Below are positions 1 through 8,921 of a DNA stretch of 64,000 bases, piece by piece (position 1 is the first letter of the stretch; every line of letters starts with the position of its first letter). The DNA comes from G963556115 sp963666605. Lineage in GTDB: Bacteria; Planctomycetota; SZUA-567. The notes below the pieces were generated by a model. That model was given only the letters and a program-made list of their open reading frames with translations, searched no databases and had not been told where the DNA came from. Location: positions 1,550,001 to 1,614,000 of the forward strand of contig OZ223208.1 of assembly GCA_965140405.1 (NCBI GenBank). The letters run 5' to 3'. The translations under genes and the position numbers were made by a program.

Positions 1-218
1 AGTGCTGCCATCTTGCCCTCAAATGCTTCGGTTGTTGGGTTACTTATTCTAGAGTACATGTGGCCTTCTACTTCAAGGTCGAATAATTTTGCAAGCTCGC
101 TGGTTGAGTTATAATTATATGTTGTACTTTGGGATATCGGCAGAACCCACTCTTTGCCATTCTCGGGTGAGTAGACACCTTTTACTGTTTTTGTTTCAAA
201 TTCCCATTCGTTATTCAA
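1..218 (-). CDS. O-acetylhomoserine sulfhydrylase-type PLP enzyme (MetY-like), 3' part cut by window edge
   Basis: Only the first 72 codons are inside the window. The visible protein has the N-terminal layout of the Cys/Met metabolism PLP family: VLPISQSTTY near residue 25, then MYSRISNPTTEAFEGK near residue 57, the segment before the cofactor site. The family uses O-acetylhomoserine and sulfide or methanethiol in methionine and cysteine metabolism, in the cytoplasm. The start is TTG at 218: a GGAGG sits at 226-230, seven bases upstream, and no ATG in frame is nearby. Separating MetY from MetB/MetC or MetZ would need the missing C-terminal part. It is transcribed away from the metal locus at its right and is not obviously linked to it. 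Confidence 0.8.
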   Translation of the reverse strand, partial: MNNEWEFETKTVKGVYSPENGKEWVLPISQSTTYNYNSTSELAKLFDLEVEGHMYSRISNPTTEAFEGKMAA

Positions 219-431
219 TGCACATCCTCCGGTCTTAGCTTATAGTTAGTGTCTTAATAGTTCTCCATTTCTGGAGCTTTCAAACAATGTCAAAAAAAAA
301 TCTTTAGAAACAGTATTATTATTTAGAAGTATATCAAAATATAATGATAATTCAATCCTGTTTTATGATTGTATAATTTGACTCTCGAGAAACATTATTT
401 AGTAATATTTGATGGTATTACCAGATATTCT

Positions 432-482
432 GTGCGTAGAATTATACTCTACACTAATTATAACGCTTCTATAATTCTGCAC
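432..482 (-). terminator. hairpin just after the TIGR03943 gene
   Basis: Inverted repeat GTGC(gt)AGAATTATA ... TATAATTCTGCAC, with a 13-bp stem, a two-base bulge and a loop of 23 bases. It starts 12 bases beyond the stop codon of the gene ending at 495. There is no U-run after the stem on the minus strand, so it may be a 3' stabiliser or factor-dependent end rather than a classic intrinsic terminator. Confidence 0.4.
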
Positions 483-494
483 TATATCAATTTA

Positions 495-1298
495 TTAATA
501 TAAGTATGGGTTTTCAGGAGCTTCCGTTTTTGTTAATGTAGGGGTTTTAATTATTGGGATATTTTCTCCGTTATGATCTATTGAAGCAAATATTCCTTGT
601 ACTTCAACCCAGTCGCCTTCTTGGTAATTTGAATAATTTGAACTATCAATTAGTAGGCCAGCAGGTATAGCATCTGCAGCGCAGCAGGTTATAACAAATC
701 TGAATAGCAGAGGGATATTGCGTCCAAACTCTTGGGCAATATCTTCGTCATCCTTGTGTATCATACCTTTTACTGTGACACTTTTACCAATGAAATCGTC
801 TGGGTCATCATAGAGATCAAGTATAGTCAATTCGTCTGTGTTTCTATCAAACTGAGCTGGGTTCTGGTATATCTGCATATCGTCAGTAGGTACATCTATT
901 ACTTCTTCATTGTCTTCTAGTAATATTGATGAGTCTTCTGTATCTTGTATCTGGTCCGCTGTTGATGAAGCTATTGTAGGTAATCCCGTTTGGCGTTTTG
1001 CGTAGGCTTGTCTGCCAAGAAACTCTCCTTGGGCGTTTAGGTAGTAGAATAGTGGAAGTAGCATTATTGCTAGGTGCAGAAAATTTCCCATAGAGTGCTT
1101 ACTAGAGGAGTCACTCAAGCATGCAAAAATTAGAAAGAATAAAAGAGTCAAACCTCCAAGAGCTAATATATAGGTGAATTCTGGACGAAGAAAATATGAA
1201 GACTCGCCTGTAACCAGTAGCTTAACAATAACTGTAAGCCAGAATGTATATACAGGAATTCTCCATCTGATATTTTTTATAATAGTTATAATATTCAT
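495..1298 (-). CDS. TIGR03943 (YcgQ-like) membrane protein, partner of the PF03773 permease
   Basis: Protein of 267 residues with three hydrophobic segments in the first 90 residues (about 14-33, 42-60 and 73-88), an acidic linker, then a soluble domain from about residue 158. That domain carries DDFIGKSVTVKG, a CC pair in ITCCAADA and GDWVEVQGIF, the pattern of the TIGR03943/YcgQ family. Members are encoded next to a PF03773 permease and, in Bacillus, lie under zinc (Zur) control. The start codon abuts the stop of the permease gene (TAA then ATG), so the two are translationally coupled. Role inferred: accessory subunit of a metal permease. Exact substrate unknown. Confidence 0.8.
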   Translation of the reverse strand: MNIITIIKNIRWRIPVYTFWLTVIVKLLVTGESSYFLRPEFTYILALGGLTLLFFLIFACLSDSSSKHSMGNFLHLAIMLLPLFYYLNAQGEFLGRQAYAKRQTGLPTIASSTADQIQDTEDSSILLEDNEEVIDVPTDDMQIYQNPAQFDRNTDELTILDLYDDPDDFIGKSVTVKGMIHKDDEDIAQEFGRNIPLLFRFVITCCAADAIPAGLLIDSSNYSNYQEGDWVEVQGIFASIDHNGENIPIIKTPTLTKTEAPENPYLY

Positions 1299-2411
1299 TT
1301 ATATGTACCTCTCAAAAAGTTCGATACCAGCACAAATACAGAAGACGCTCAGCAGTATAGATATTGCAAGCAGAATTATTGTACGTTTTCGGAATATACG
1401 TTGATACATAAGAAGGAGTTTGAGATCGAAGATTGGTCCAGTAAGCATGAAGGCCATCTGGGCGCTTAGCGGGAGTAGTCCTCTCATTGATGCTGCAATA
1501 AAGGCATCTGTTTCAGAACATAGATTGAGCAGGATCGCTAGGCAGATCATCATAATTGATGGTAGTAGTGTGAATGTAGAGAAAGAAGTAAAGAAATCTC
1601 TACTTACAAAGGTCTGAGCAAGAGCTGCAAGGAAAGCACCAATTACTAGATAATGCCCAGCAGAGAAGAAGTCATCTGATGCATGATTGATACATTGGGT
1701 TATTTTGCTAAATATCTTTGATGGTTTATTTGTATGCTCGTGTTCACATGAGCAGTCTGAGCCATGGTGCTCAAGGTGTGTTATCGGGATTTTGTGATGG
1801 TTGTGTCCGCAGGAGCAGTTAGTATGGTTATCATCATCTTCAATATTTTCCAGCAATAGCTTTTTGCTGTTTAAAATACGCTGGATAAAAAGCGATACAG
1901 CTACAGCTATAAGATAGCCGAGCACTATTCTTAGTGCTGCTACACGCCAGTCAAAACGGTAGGCAAGGGCAGTAGATGCAGCTACAATAGGGTTTACTGC
2001 AGGGCCGCCAAGAAGGTATGCTATCGCTGCAGGTGCTGGCATACCTTTGCGGCATAACCTACGCACTACTGGTACAATGGCACATTCGCAGACAGGAAGT
2101 ACCATCCCAAGACCAGCAGCAATGAGGATTGGCGAGATTTGCCCCTTTGGTACAATACTAAGAAGTTTTTCACGACTGATGAATGTTTCAATGAGGCCAC
2201 CTATTAGCGAACCAATAAGCATGAACGGAGCTGCTTCTAGCATGATGCTGCAGAAGACTACAGACAGTGTTTTTATCTCTTCAGTATTATGAAAGAGTAT
2301 TAGTATTAGATATGCGCTTGCAACAAATGCGATGGAAACTATTATAGGTAATTTCTGTAATTTATTTGGTTTGTTGTTATTGGAACTTAATTTGTGATTG
2401 GTGGAACTCAT
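1299..2411 (-). CDS. PF03773 (DUF318, YraQ/ArsP-like) permease with Cys/His metal loop
   Basis: Integral membrane protein of 370 residues with about eight hydrophobic segments. Two intramembrane motifs of the family are present: PVCECAIVPV at 106-115 and LCSETDAFIAAS near 297-308. Between the two halves lies a hydrophilic loop (about 195-228) holding C199, C201, H203, H205, H206, H212, H215, H216, C220, C222, H224 and H226, in two near-repeats of the form CSCxHxH. Such a loop is known in SO_0444-type Cu/Zn exporters of this superfamily, so a role in moving or sensing a soft or transition metal is likely; direction is not proven. It is followed without a gap by the TIGR03943 gene and preceded by a ZnuA-type gene. 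Confidence 0.85.
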   Translation of the reverse strand: MSSTNHKLSSNNNKPNKLQKLPIIVSIAFVASAYLILILFHNTEEIKTLSVVFCSIMLEAAPFMLIGSLIGGLIETFISREKLLSIVPKGQISPILIAAGLGMVLPVCECAIVPVVRRLCRKGMPAPAAIAYLLGGPAVNPIVAASTALAYRFDWRVAALRIVLGYLIAVAVSLFIQRILNSKKLLLENIEDDDNHTNCSCGHNHHKIPITHLEHHGSDCSCEHEHTNKPSKIFSKITQCINHASDDFFSAGHYLVIGAFLAALAQTFVSRDFFTSFSTFTLLPSIMMICLAILLNLCSETDAFIAASMRGLLPLSAQMAFMLTGPIFDLKLLLMYQRIFRKRTIILLAISILLSVFCICAGIELFERYI

Positions 2412-2530
2412 GGTATACTTCCTCTTAAGGATCTTGAGTTTAAGTTAGTGTCATAAAGTATCATATGGATATTGTATATTGTTATTTATTCAGTAATAAC
2501 TGTAACTGTCTGTGTGGCACAATAAGTTAC

Positions 2531-2558
2531 TACTGTAATCTCCGAAGAGATTACAGTA
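2531..2558 (-). terminator. perfect hairpin after the ZnuA-like gene
   Basis: Perfect 12-bp stem TACTGTAATCTC/GAGATTACAGTA with a CGAA loop, 30 bases past the stop of the gene ending at 2588 and upstream of the permease gene. It lacks a strong U-run, so it could be a partial terminator or an mRNA-processing site that sets different levels for the binding protein and the permease. Confidence 0.5.
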
Positions 2559-2587
2559 TGATCTTTAGAATAATTATTGTGTGTTAA

Positions 2588-3625
2588 TTACTTTACACCA
2601 AGAGTATTGATCAACGTCTGAAGATTTTGACGCATTACAGTCTGGTAGTAGTCAATTGGCGCATCAGATGGTCCTGAAGCAACTGGATCTAGTTCTTTTA
2701 CAGGTAGTCCTGTTTCCTTAGAGATAGTAAGGGCTGACTTTGCGGAGTACTGTGGTTCTGTGAAGATAGCTCCTGGTTTTTCAGACTCGATAATCTTTAT
2801 CATATTAAGCATTTTTGCTGCAGATGGCTCCTGACCATGAGCCTGTAATACAGCAACAATATCTAACCCTATATCGCGAGCAAGGTAGTCAAAGACACCG
2901 TGTGGCTCGATGATGCGGTTGTTGGTAAAACTTTTGCTAGCAGTGATAAATTCATCATTTAACGCCTGCATTTGTTTTACATATTCAGACGCATTTTTGT
3001 AGTATTGGCCGGCACCTTCAGGATCTATTTTTGATAATCCTGCTGCAATATTCATTGACATTTCAGATACCATAACAGGGCTTACAAATATATGTGGGTT
3101 TACGCCTTCATGGTGGTGATGATGTCCTTCTTCCCCATGCTGATGTTCTGGATTTTCACTGTGGTTATGCCCAGAGTCACTGTCATGATGGTGCTCAGAG
3201 TCGCTATCATGATGATGGTGTCCAGAATCATTGTCATGATGGTGCTCTTCGTCAATGTCGTGCATGTATTCAAGGGTATTTTTAATCCCAGTCGAGCTAT
3301 CTATAATCTGGATATTTGAGTTTGCCTTTTTTACTGGTGCACCAAGGAACTCTTCCATGCCCAACCCGTTAATAATTAAAACCTGAGCCTTAGCCAATTT
3401 TTTCATATCTTGGGGAGTAAGAGCATAATCATGAGGGCAGCCCATTGTAGAGGGGATCATTAGTTGTAGGTCTATATTTTCTTTGTCCTTTACAATATTT
3501 CTAGTAATCTGGTATATAGGAAAGGTTGTACAGAGAACAGTTATTGGTGCTTCTGATGCTTTGGATTGATTGCTACCGCAACACATAATTAGTGTAGCAA
3601 CACAGATAATGAATAATTTATACAT
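2588..3625 (-). CDS. ZnuA/AdcA-type zinc-binding lipoprotein (cluster 9 substrate-binding protein)
   Basis: Protein of 345 residues. The N-terminus is a lipoprotein signal (LIMCCGS, Cys15/16). Expected zinc ligands are in place: H65 in CPHDYALTP, H178 in NPHIFVSP, H242 in EPHGVFDYLA and an acidic residue near the C-terminus. Residues 122-173 form a very His-rich acidic loop (about 25 His) of the kind seen in zinc-binding ZnuA proteins. The protein would hold Zn(II), or possibly Mn, outside the inner membrane. The usual partners ZnuB and ZnuC are absent from this locus; the following gene is instead a PF03773 permease. Start ATG at 3625. Confidence 0.9.
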   Translation of the reverse strand: MYKLFIICVATLIMCCGSNQSKASEAPITVLCTTFPIYQITRNIVKDKENIDLQLMIPSTMGCPHDYALTPQDMKKLAKAQVLIINGLGMEEFLGAPVKKANSNIQIIDSSTGIKNTLEYMHDIDEEHHHDNDSGHHHHDSDSEHHHDSDSGHNHSENPEHQHGEEGHHHHHEGVNPHIFVSPVMVSEMSMNIAAGLSKIDPEGAGQYYKNASEYVKQMQALNDEFITASKSFTNNRIIEPHGVFDYLARDIGLDIVAVLQAHGQEPSAAKMLNMIKIIESEKPGAIFTEPQYSAKSALTISKETGLPVKELDPVASGPSDAPIDYYQTVMRQNLQTLINTLGVK

Positions 3626-3697
3626 TTGTTGTATTCTCCATTAATTCATATTTTGAATAACTTATATGTGGCTTTGCGTAGGTTTTGTGATGATATA

Positions 3698-3717
3698 CAA
3701 CCATAGAGTTATGGTTG
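3698..3717. promoter_or_regulatory. 20-bp palindrome before the ZnuA-like gene
   Basis: Perfect inverted repeat CAACCATA-gagt-TATGGTTG between the DUF2946-like gene and the ZnuA-like gene. Position and symmetry fit a dimeric repressor site, with a Zur-type regulator an obvious candidate. It does not match the classical Zur consensus that I know, and it could equally be an RNA hairpin after the upstream gene. Confidence 0.4.
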
Positions 3718-3751
3718 CGAACGCAAATATACTAATAATATTAAATATAGA

Positions 3752-4159
3752 TTAAATGGCTGGTGGGGCTCGCGGTGAATACTCGCAATGCGGTTTTTCT
3801 GAGTAAAAATACGCGCAGTACTCAGAAGATTGCTCAGTAGTAATGTTTGAAAAAAGAGTTGGAGTAGTGAATGGTATACTAAACCCTGCATGCAGACTTG
3901 CATACATATGGCACACTGGGCAGTTTTCACTATCATGTGGATGTTTTTTCTTAGAATGCTTTGGTATAGAATCAAGGTATCTCTTTGTAATGCTCGTAGA
4001 GAACTTAGGCGCGGTAACGTTAATATTAATATTGCAATATGAATGTTCACATGTGCAACTGGATAGATGCATTGTCTGCAGAAGTGGAGAAATCATAATA
4101 AGAAAGACTGCAAATGCGACAAGCAGGATTTCTTTTAGTCTAAGGTTGCATTGTATCAT
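3752..4159 (-). CDS. DUF2946-like small membrane-anchored Cys/His protein
   Basis: Protein of 135 residues with one N-terminal hydrophobic segment (10-29), then a Cys-rich stretch CTCEHSYC (35-42), a central HDSENCPVCH (75-84) and the C-terminal SPRAPPAI. The H...CPxC centre and the R-x-PP ending are hallmarks of DUF2946-type proteins, which are often found beside copper or zinc transport genes. It is first in the minus-strand metal locus, 126 bases ahead of the ZnuA-like gene. Likely periplasmic, possibly a metal-handling helper. Family assignment rests on short motifs only. Confidence 0.65.
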   Translation of the reverse strand: MIQCNLRLKEILLVAFAVFLIMISPLLQTMHLSSCTCEHSYCNININVTAPKFSTSITKRYLDSIPKHSKKKHPHDSENCPVCHMYASLHAGFSIPFTTPTLFSNITTEQSSEYCAYFYSEKPHCEYSPRAPPAI

Positions 4160-4505
4160 AACAAATATCTTGCCTTTAAACTATTAACCAAACTAATACT
4201 TTTAATATAGGGTAATATAAGATATTGTCAAGTAGTAACAACAATCGGAGTTTTAATATGTTATGAGTTTTAATATTAAGGTAATATTTATATGCTTGCA
4301 TATGATGTGTATGAATTTCGTTATTGTTGATCGATATCTCATAATGTTAACAAAGCACATGAAATATAGGTAGTTACAGAATTAATTTGTTGACTAAATT
4401 CTGTCTCAAAGTATAATTTAGTACAAGTTGTATGGTTATAAATATGAAGTACCAGTGGTGCTTTAGGTGAATATTGTTATTAACTTTGGATAATGGATAT
4501 ATACT
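4160..4505. other. divergent intergenic region (metal locus / exported protein)
   Basis: AT-rich spacer between divergent genes; no ORF. It holds two copies of GAGTTTTAATAT (about 4248-4260 and 4265-4276) and two copies of GGTAATAT (4211 and 4280), so regulatory sites for the metal locus may lie here. No confident -35/-10 pair was picked. Confidence 0.4.
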
Positions 4506-5033
4506 ATGAATGATAGATTACAAAGAATAATGAGTTTGGGTATGATATATGTAGTGTTGTTTTTCGCGTTTTGTGGGGTAAGCTATGCTGCTCCAAAGTA
4601 TCAGGGTGTTGCTGGTACTGTGGTGTATAATGAAGATATTGAAGGCCCTGTGTTACTTATTGCGACCCAACAGAGCAGTTTTAAGGATGAGGTTGTAAAA
4701 GGCGTAGTGAATGCACTAAAGAGTGAAAATATTAAAATAGTCGTGACGGACGTTACAAAGCTCGATGAGTTGTCGAGTGCAGATTGGGACGGGGCAATAG
4801 TTATCACAACTGTTGAGTCTGGGCAAATACAAAAAGATTCACATAAATTTTTGGAAGATCATGCGAGTGACATGGATCGTATTGGTGTAATATATACAGC
4901 AGATTCTGGATCATGGGGTAAAAAGGATCTTGATGTTGATGCGGTATCCTCAGCATCGAAGCTTGTTAACGTTGAGCCTAATATTAAGATCATAGTTGAT
5001 AAAAGCTATGAAGTACTACAACTTTCAAAATAA
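4506..5033 (+). CDS. exported protein of unknown function, flavodoxin-like fold suspected
   Basis: Protein of 175 residues. The first 28-29 residues are a signal peptide (hydrophobic core followed by SYAAP). The mature part alternates strands and helices: PVLLIATQQSSFKDEVVKG, then IKIVVTDVTKL, DWDGAIVITTVES and RIGVIYTADSGSWG. This spacing resembles a flavodoxin-like alpha/beta fold, but no phosphate-loop motif for FMN is obvious. No family recognised. The gene is followed after 21 bases by tag, and both could share a transcript. Confidence 0.75.
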   Translation: MNDRLQRIMSLGMIYVVLFFAFCGVSYAAPKYQGVAGTVVYNEDIEGPVLLIATQQSSFKDEVVKGVVNALKSENIKIVVTDVTKLDELSSADWDGAIVITTVESGQIQKDSHKFLEDHASDMDRIGVIYTADSGSWGKKDLDVDAVSSASKLVNVEPNIKIIVDKSYEVLQLSK

Positions 5034-5054
5034 AACTCTGAGGACTAGCGAAGC

Positions 5055-5636
5055 GTGAAAAATAGGTGCGAGTGGTGTGGGAGTGATTCTCTGTATATTT
5101 CTTATCATGATAATGAATGGGGAGTCCCGGTTCATGACGATAGGTTATTATTTGAATTTTTGGTTTTGGAAGGGGCTCAGGCGGGATTGAGCTGGTTGAC
5201 AATTTTAAAGAAACGTGAGAACTATAGGAAAGCTTTTAGCTACTTTGATTGTGAAAAGATTGTAGAGTATGGTGATGCTGATGTTGCACGTTTATTGAGT
5301 GATGCTGGAATTGTGAGAAATCGCTTAAAAATTGAATCTGTAATTAAGAATGCGAGAGGGGTTCTCGGTATAAAAGAGGAATTTGGCTCTTTGGACTCAT
5401 ATTTTTGGCGTTATGTTGAGGGTGCTCCTATTCAAAATATGTGGAAAGCTATGGCTGACTTACCGGTAGAAACTGAGATATCTAAAGCTATGAGTAAGGA
5501 TTTAAAGAAGCGTGGTTTTAACTTTGTCGGGCCAACGATATGTTATGCATTTATGCAAGCAGTAGGCATGGTAAATGATCATAGCGTTGATTGTTTCCGG
5601 TATAAAGAAATTAAGGGTTTATCTGTGACAAAATGA
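5055..5636 (+). CDS. tag: DNA-3-methyladenine glycosylase I
   Basis: Protein of 193 residues, the normal length for Tag, which removes 3-methyladenine from alkylated DNA in base excision repair. The zinc-snap residues are all present: C5, H18, H176 and C180, at exactly one residue offset from E. coli Tag. The family block YHDNEWGVPVHDDRLLFE follows H18, and GLSWLTILKKRENYRKAF carries the substrate pocket. The start is GTG at 5055, with GAGGA upstream at about 5040; this start gives the canonical KNRCEW N-terminus. It is followed by a strong two-way terminator. Confidence 0.95.
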   Translation: MKNRCEWCGSDSLYISYHDNEWGVPVHDDRLLFEFLVLEGAQAGLSWLTILKKRENYRKAFSYFDCEKIVEYGDADVARLLSDAGIVRNRLKIESVIKNARGVLGIKEEFGSLDSYFWRYVEGAPIQNMWKAMADLPVETEISKAMSKDLKKRGFNFVGPTICYAFMQAVGMVNDHSVDCFRYKEIKGLSVTK

Positions 5637-5661
5637 CCGGTCTATTGGTATCATGATTTTA

Positions 5662-5694
5662 AAAACCTCCAAGACATGACGTCTTGGAGGTTTT
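5662..5694. terminator. bidirectional intrinsic terminator between tag and the chemoreceptor gene
   Basis: Perfect 14-bp stem AAAACCTCCAAGAC/GTCTTGGAGGTTTT with a five-base loop. A and T runs at the stem ends allow termination in both directions. It separates the converging genes tag (+) and the MCP gene (-). Confidence 0.9.
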
Positions 5695-5743
5695 GCTTAT
5701 AAAAATTTAAGCTATGTAATGCAATTTTTTTTTGATAAAGCTC

Positions 5744-8152
5744 TTAATCATCGAGTGTAAGCTGTCCTTGATCGGTTTCAATAGGTGCATTATGACTGTT
5801 TGGGTTTATTATTAGTTTTTGTTGTGGGGGAGATGCTACCTTACTTGTTGAACTACTTTCAACACTATTATTAATTACAAACTGTGAGACAAGTCCTTGG
5901 AGTCTATTTACAAGGTTATCCATCTCTACTGATGAACTAGCAGCCTCTTCTGCGCAAGCAGCATTTTGTTGGGTAACTGATTCCACTTTGGAAAGTCCTA
6001 TGCTCACTTGGGATATACCTTCCGCCTGCTCGTTTGAAGCTACTGCGATCTCGCTTACGAGGTCGGTTGTCTTTTTAATATTTTGTACAACTTCGTTCAA
6101 TGACTCAACAGTCTGGGTAGAAATTTCAACGCCAAGGTTGATTTCGTTGTTACTTTTTCCAATCAAATCAGCAGTCTCGGCTGCAGCATCAGCACTTCTC
6201 GCAGCGAGGTTGCGTACCTCTTCAGCAACCACTGCAAACCCTTTACCATAACTACCAGCACGGGCAGCCTCCACTGCGGCATTGAGAGCGAGTAGGTTTG
6301 TCTGGAATGCAATATCATCGATTGATTTGATTACCTTCTTCGTCTTTTCTGCGTTCTCATTGATATGATGCATTGTATCGCTCATTGTCTTCATTTTTTC
6401 TTCACCAGTCAGTGCTACCTTAGAAGTCTCTTTTGCGAGGTTATTTGCTATGGTTGCATTCTCTGCGTTGGATTTTGTTTGTGTGCCCATCATTGTCATT
6501 GATGATGATATCTCTTCTATCGAAGATGATGACGTTGATGCTCCTTGAGAGAGTAAGTTTGATGTGCTTGAAATTTGTGAAGCTGCACGTTTGACATCAG
6601 CTGAGGTCGATTGAATGTCTCGAACCATCTGCTTTAAACTATCAAGCATTTTATTAAGAGAGATTCCAAGTATATCCTTCTCTGAGCTAATGTGGATTTC
6701 TCCGGTAAGATTACCTTCTGAAATCATTTTGGCTACATTTGCTTTTGCTTTTAAGTCTATAACCACACCATTCAATGACGAAGCCATTTCATCTAATTCA
6801 TTTGATTTTGACATGCTCCATACTTTACAGTTACGGCAATCTTCACCATTCAAAACCTTTTTACATGTTTTGTTGACAGCAAATGTACCAGATTGAACCC
6901 AGCACTGCGTCACTTTTCCATAAGATGGGCAACTCTTCTTGTCGCATTTAATTGTTTGTGAACAATTGATTGCTTTGCCCATTTTAAGAGTTGCTGTCAA
7001 GTCTCCTTTATTGAGCTTATTGGCGAACTGTATTGTCGTCTGAATCTGCTTGAAGACTTGGAATATATAGTAGCCGACTCCACCAAGTATTATTAGGATT
7101 GAGATAACCATGCCTATTGCAGTCTGGATTTGAAAACCTTTAATTTTTTCCGTTGCATCATCTTTAAGAGCCTGAATTGTCTGCATATCAGTATGTATAT
7201 TCAAAAGTGATATAATTACTCCGATAGGAGTATTGGCAAAATCATATATAGGCATTGCTGCAGCATAATATTCACCAAGCTTCAAAAAGGTTGGTGCTTT
7301 AAAGCCCTCTTCTAACAAGGAAATGTTTGGTATTTCTGAAAAAAGTTTATCATCAGAAGTGCTAACTCGTACAAATTTATCAGCAATAATAGGATTTTTA
7401 CTCTCATCTTGAAGTTGGGTAGCAATATTCAAAAAATCCTTGGACATGTATATTCCTACATCAACATCTTCTTCCTTTGATAGGCTACTTGTCGCTTCTG
7501 AAAATGGAATTAAAAATTCATTTGAACCTAGATATTTACCATCTTTAATAATCGGGCATAGTCCACGAATAACAAATCCACTACGCCCAATCTCAATGCC
7601 TGAGACAGGCTTCTCTGTTTCCTTGACTTTTAAGATTGTCTTCCTAAATGAGGATATGTCATCTGTAACGTCAGCTTTTTCTCCAGCAATTTTTGATTGC
7701 CAACCTTTTCTCCATAGTCTCGCAAGGCTATGAGCATTTTTAGTGTGAAAGTGAAGCTTGTACTCCTTCTTACCTGTTGAATTTAGTATCGCCTCAATCT
7801 GTTGAGTAAATTCGTTTTTAAGAATTTTACGTGCCCTCTTACCAGCTTCATCATGAATGTCTGTCAAGTCACCATTATTGGCAATTTCGTAAGCTTCAAG
7901 GACTTTTGGGTTTGTTGTATAGCGTGCTGCCTCTTCAATGGCTTTTTCTTCGAAAGCACTTAGTAGGATGGTATATTGGGTGAATATTCCATTGCTTCTT
8001 CTCTTCCATTTGTCTTGCATCTCTGTTATTAATGATTTGGACGAACTTTTCACTTGGTCTTCTAGAGCTGTGCTAATAGCAAAGTATGCGGAAACACAGA
8101 CAACTAACAAAATTACAATAAGAACTGAATATAGCTTTTTTTTAAGACTCAT
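5744..8152 (-). CDS. methyl-accepting chemotaxis protein with double-Cache sensor and Cys-rich insert in the HAMP region
   Basis: Protein of 802 residues. TM1 lies at 7-27, then a periplasmic sensor of about 310 residues. Its HSLARLWRKGWQ (141-152) fits a dCache_3-type double Cache domain. TM2 lies at about 345-366, followed by a HAMP-like stretch interrupted by a Cys-rich insert (C397, C403, C408, C417, C430, C439, C442). The signalling domain carries the conserved tip around 615-645 (FQTNLLALNAAVEAARAG). No xWxxF-type CheR/CheB tether is seen at the C-terminus (ending LTLDD). Start ATG 8152 has AGGAG upstream. Ligand unknown. Such Cys clusters next to HAMP occur in anaerobic deltaproteobacterial receptors and could sense redox state or metals. 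Confidence 0.93.
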   Translation of the reverse strand: MSLKKKLYSVLIVILLVVCVSAYFAISTALEDQVKSSSKSLITEMQDKWKRRSNGIFTQYTILLSAFEEKAIEEAARYTTNPKVLEAYEIANNGDLTDIHDEAGKRARKILKNEFTQQIEAILNSTGKKEYKLHFHTKNAHSLARLWRKGWQSKIAGEKADVTDDISSFRKTILKVKETEKPVSGIEIGRSGFVIRGLCPIIKDGKYLGSNEFLIPFSEATSSLSKEEDVDVGIYMSKDFLNIATQLQDESKNPIIADKFVRVSTSDDKLFSEIPNISLLEEGFKAPTFLKLGEYYAAAMPIYDFANTPIGVIISLLNIHTDMQTIQALKDDATEKIKGFQIQTAIGMVISILIILGGVGYYIFQVFKQIQTTIQFANKLNKGDLTATLKMGKAINCSQTIKCDKKSCPSYGKVTQCWVQSGTFAVNKTCKKVLNGEDCRNCKVWSMSKSNELDEMASSLNGVVIDLKAKANVAKMISEGNLTGEIHISSEKDILGISLNKMLDSLKQMVRDIQSTSADVKRAASQISSTSNLLSQGASTSSSSIEEISSSMTMMGTQTKSNAENATIANNLAKETSKVALTGEEKMKTMSDTMHHINENAEKTKKVIKSIDDIAFQTNLLALNAAVEAARAGSYGKGFAVVAEEVRNLAARSADAAAETADLIGKSNNEINLGVEISTQTVESLNEVVQNIKKTTDLVSEIAVASNEQAEGISQVSIGLSKVESVTQQNAACAEEAASSSVEMDNLVNRLQGLVSQFVINNSVESSSTSKVASPPQQKLIINPNSHNAPIETDQGQLTLDD

Positions 8153-8921
8153 TATGTTCTCTCCTTAATTAGTTGAAGATTGATCTAAGACTTGTATCTT
8201 TCCTGTATATTCAGATCAAGGGCTTTGTTTACTTATATAAAATAATATAAGTGAACAGAAAACTATACATCAATTAAATTAGTAAAGTGAAATTTGGTAA
8301 CTATATTGTATTTCACGAAAAACAAAACAGATTTATTTGTGTATATAAAATGTTAGTTTGCTATTATCAATTTGTTAGATATTTGTGTGAAGTAATTTTA
8401 TCATATCATGTATGGGGTTATTGTCAACAGAAATATGTTACACTAATAAATATGGAATGAATTTAATCTACACGTTATTTTGGTTTAATATGTGTAATAT
8501 TTTGAGCGATTGCTCTTAGGTTATGCGAAGTATACAAGCAGTGTAAGCCGTATTGTTATCAAAAATTTTATTCACACAAAAGCAACTGAATTTAATCATA
8601 TGACAATTTGTAATTAAAACGAAAATATTGACATTATATGCGTATTTGGTATTATTTAGTTACGTGAGTGTAGTTTGTTTTGAGGCGAAGTTGGCTATGG
8701 TTAATTATATTTTAAAGTTGCATTAATTTAGTGTAGTAACTTGTGTAATTTTTTTTAAAGTTTATTTAGTTACTGGTGTTGCTTCTTAATTAAAGTGTAA
8801 TGTTTTGTGTTGTTGATTGTTTGGTATAAATATCAGTTCTAGTATAAGTGTTTAGTCTTTATATGAAAAATTTACACTATGGTATTGTGCTAGAAATAGA
8901 TTTGCCACTATTGAAGCGGGA
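8153..8921. other. long AT-rich divergent intergenic region
   Basis: 769 bases without a credible gene between the MCP (-) and the Cache/CheW gene (+). It contains a good sigma-70 promoter at 8628-8655 and several copies of TAGTTAC (minus strand near 8296; plus strand near 8656 and 8765). Nothing else was recognised. Confidence 0.5.
8628..8655 (+). promoter_or_regulatory. sigma-70-type promoter for the double-Cache/CheW gene
   Basis: TTGACA (8628-8633), 16-base spacer, TATTAT (8650-8655). This predicts a leader of about 260 bases before the gene at 8922. Confidence 0.5.

Noticed and set aside
3100..3250. Short tandem repeats as a CRISPR or microsatellite
   Set aside because: They encode the His-rich loop of the ZnuA-like protein and are explained by it.
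3709..4050. 113-residue ORF overlapping the DUF2946-like gene in another frame
   Set aside because: The alternative frame has the Cys/His motifs and the family-type ending; this one has none.
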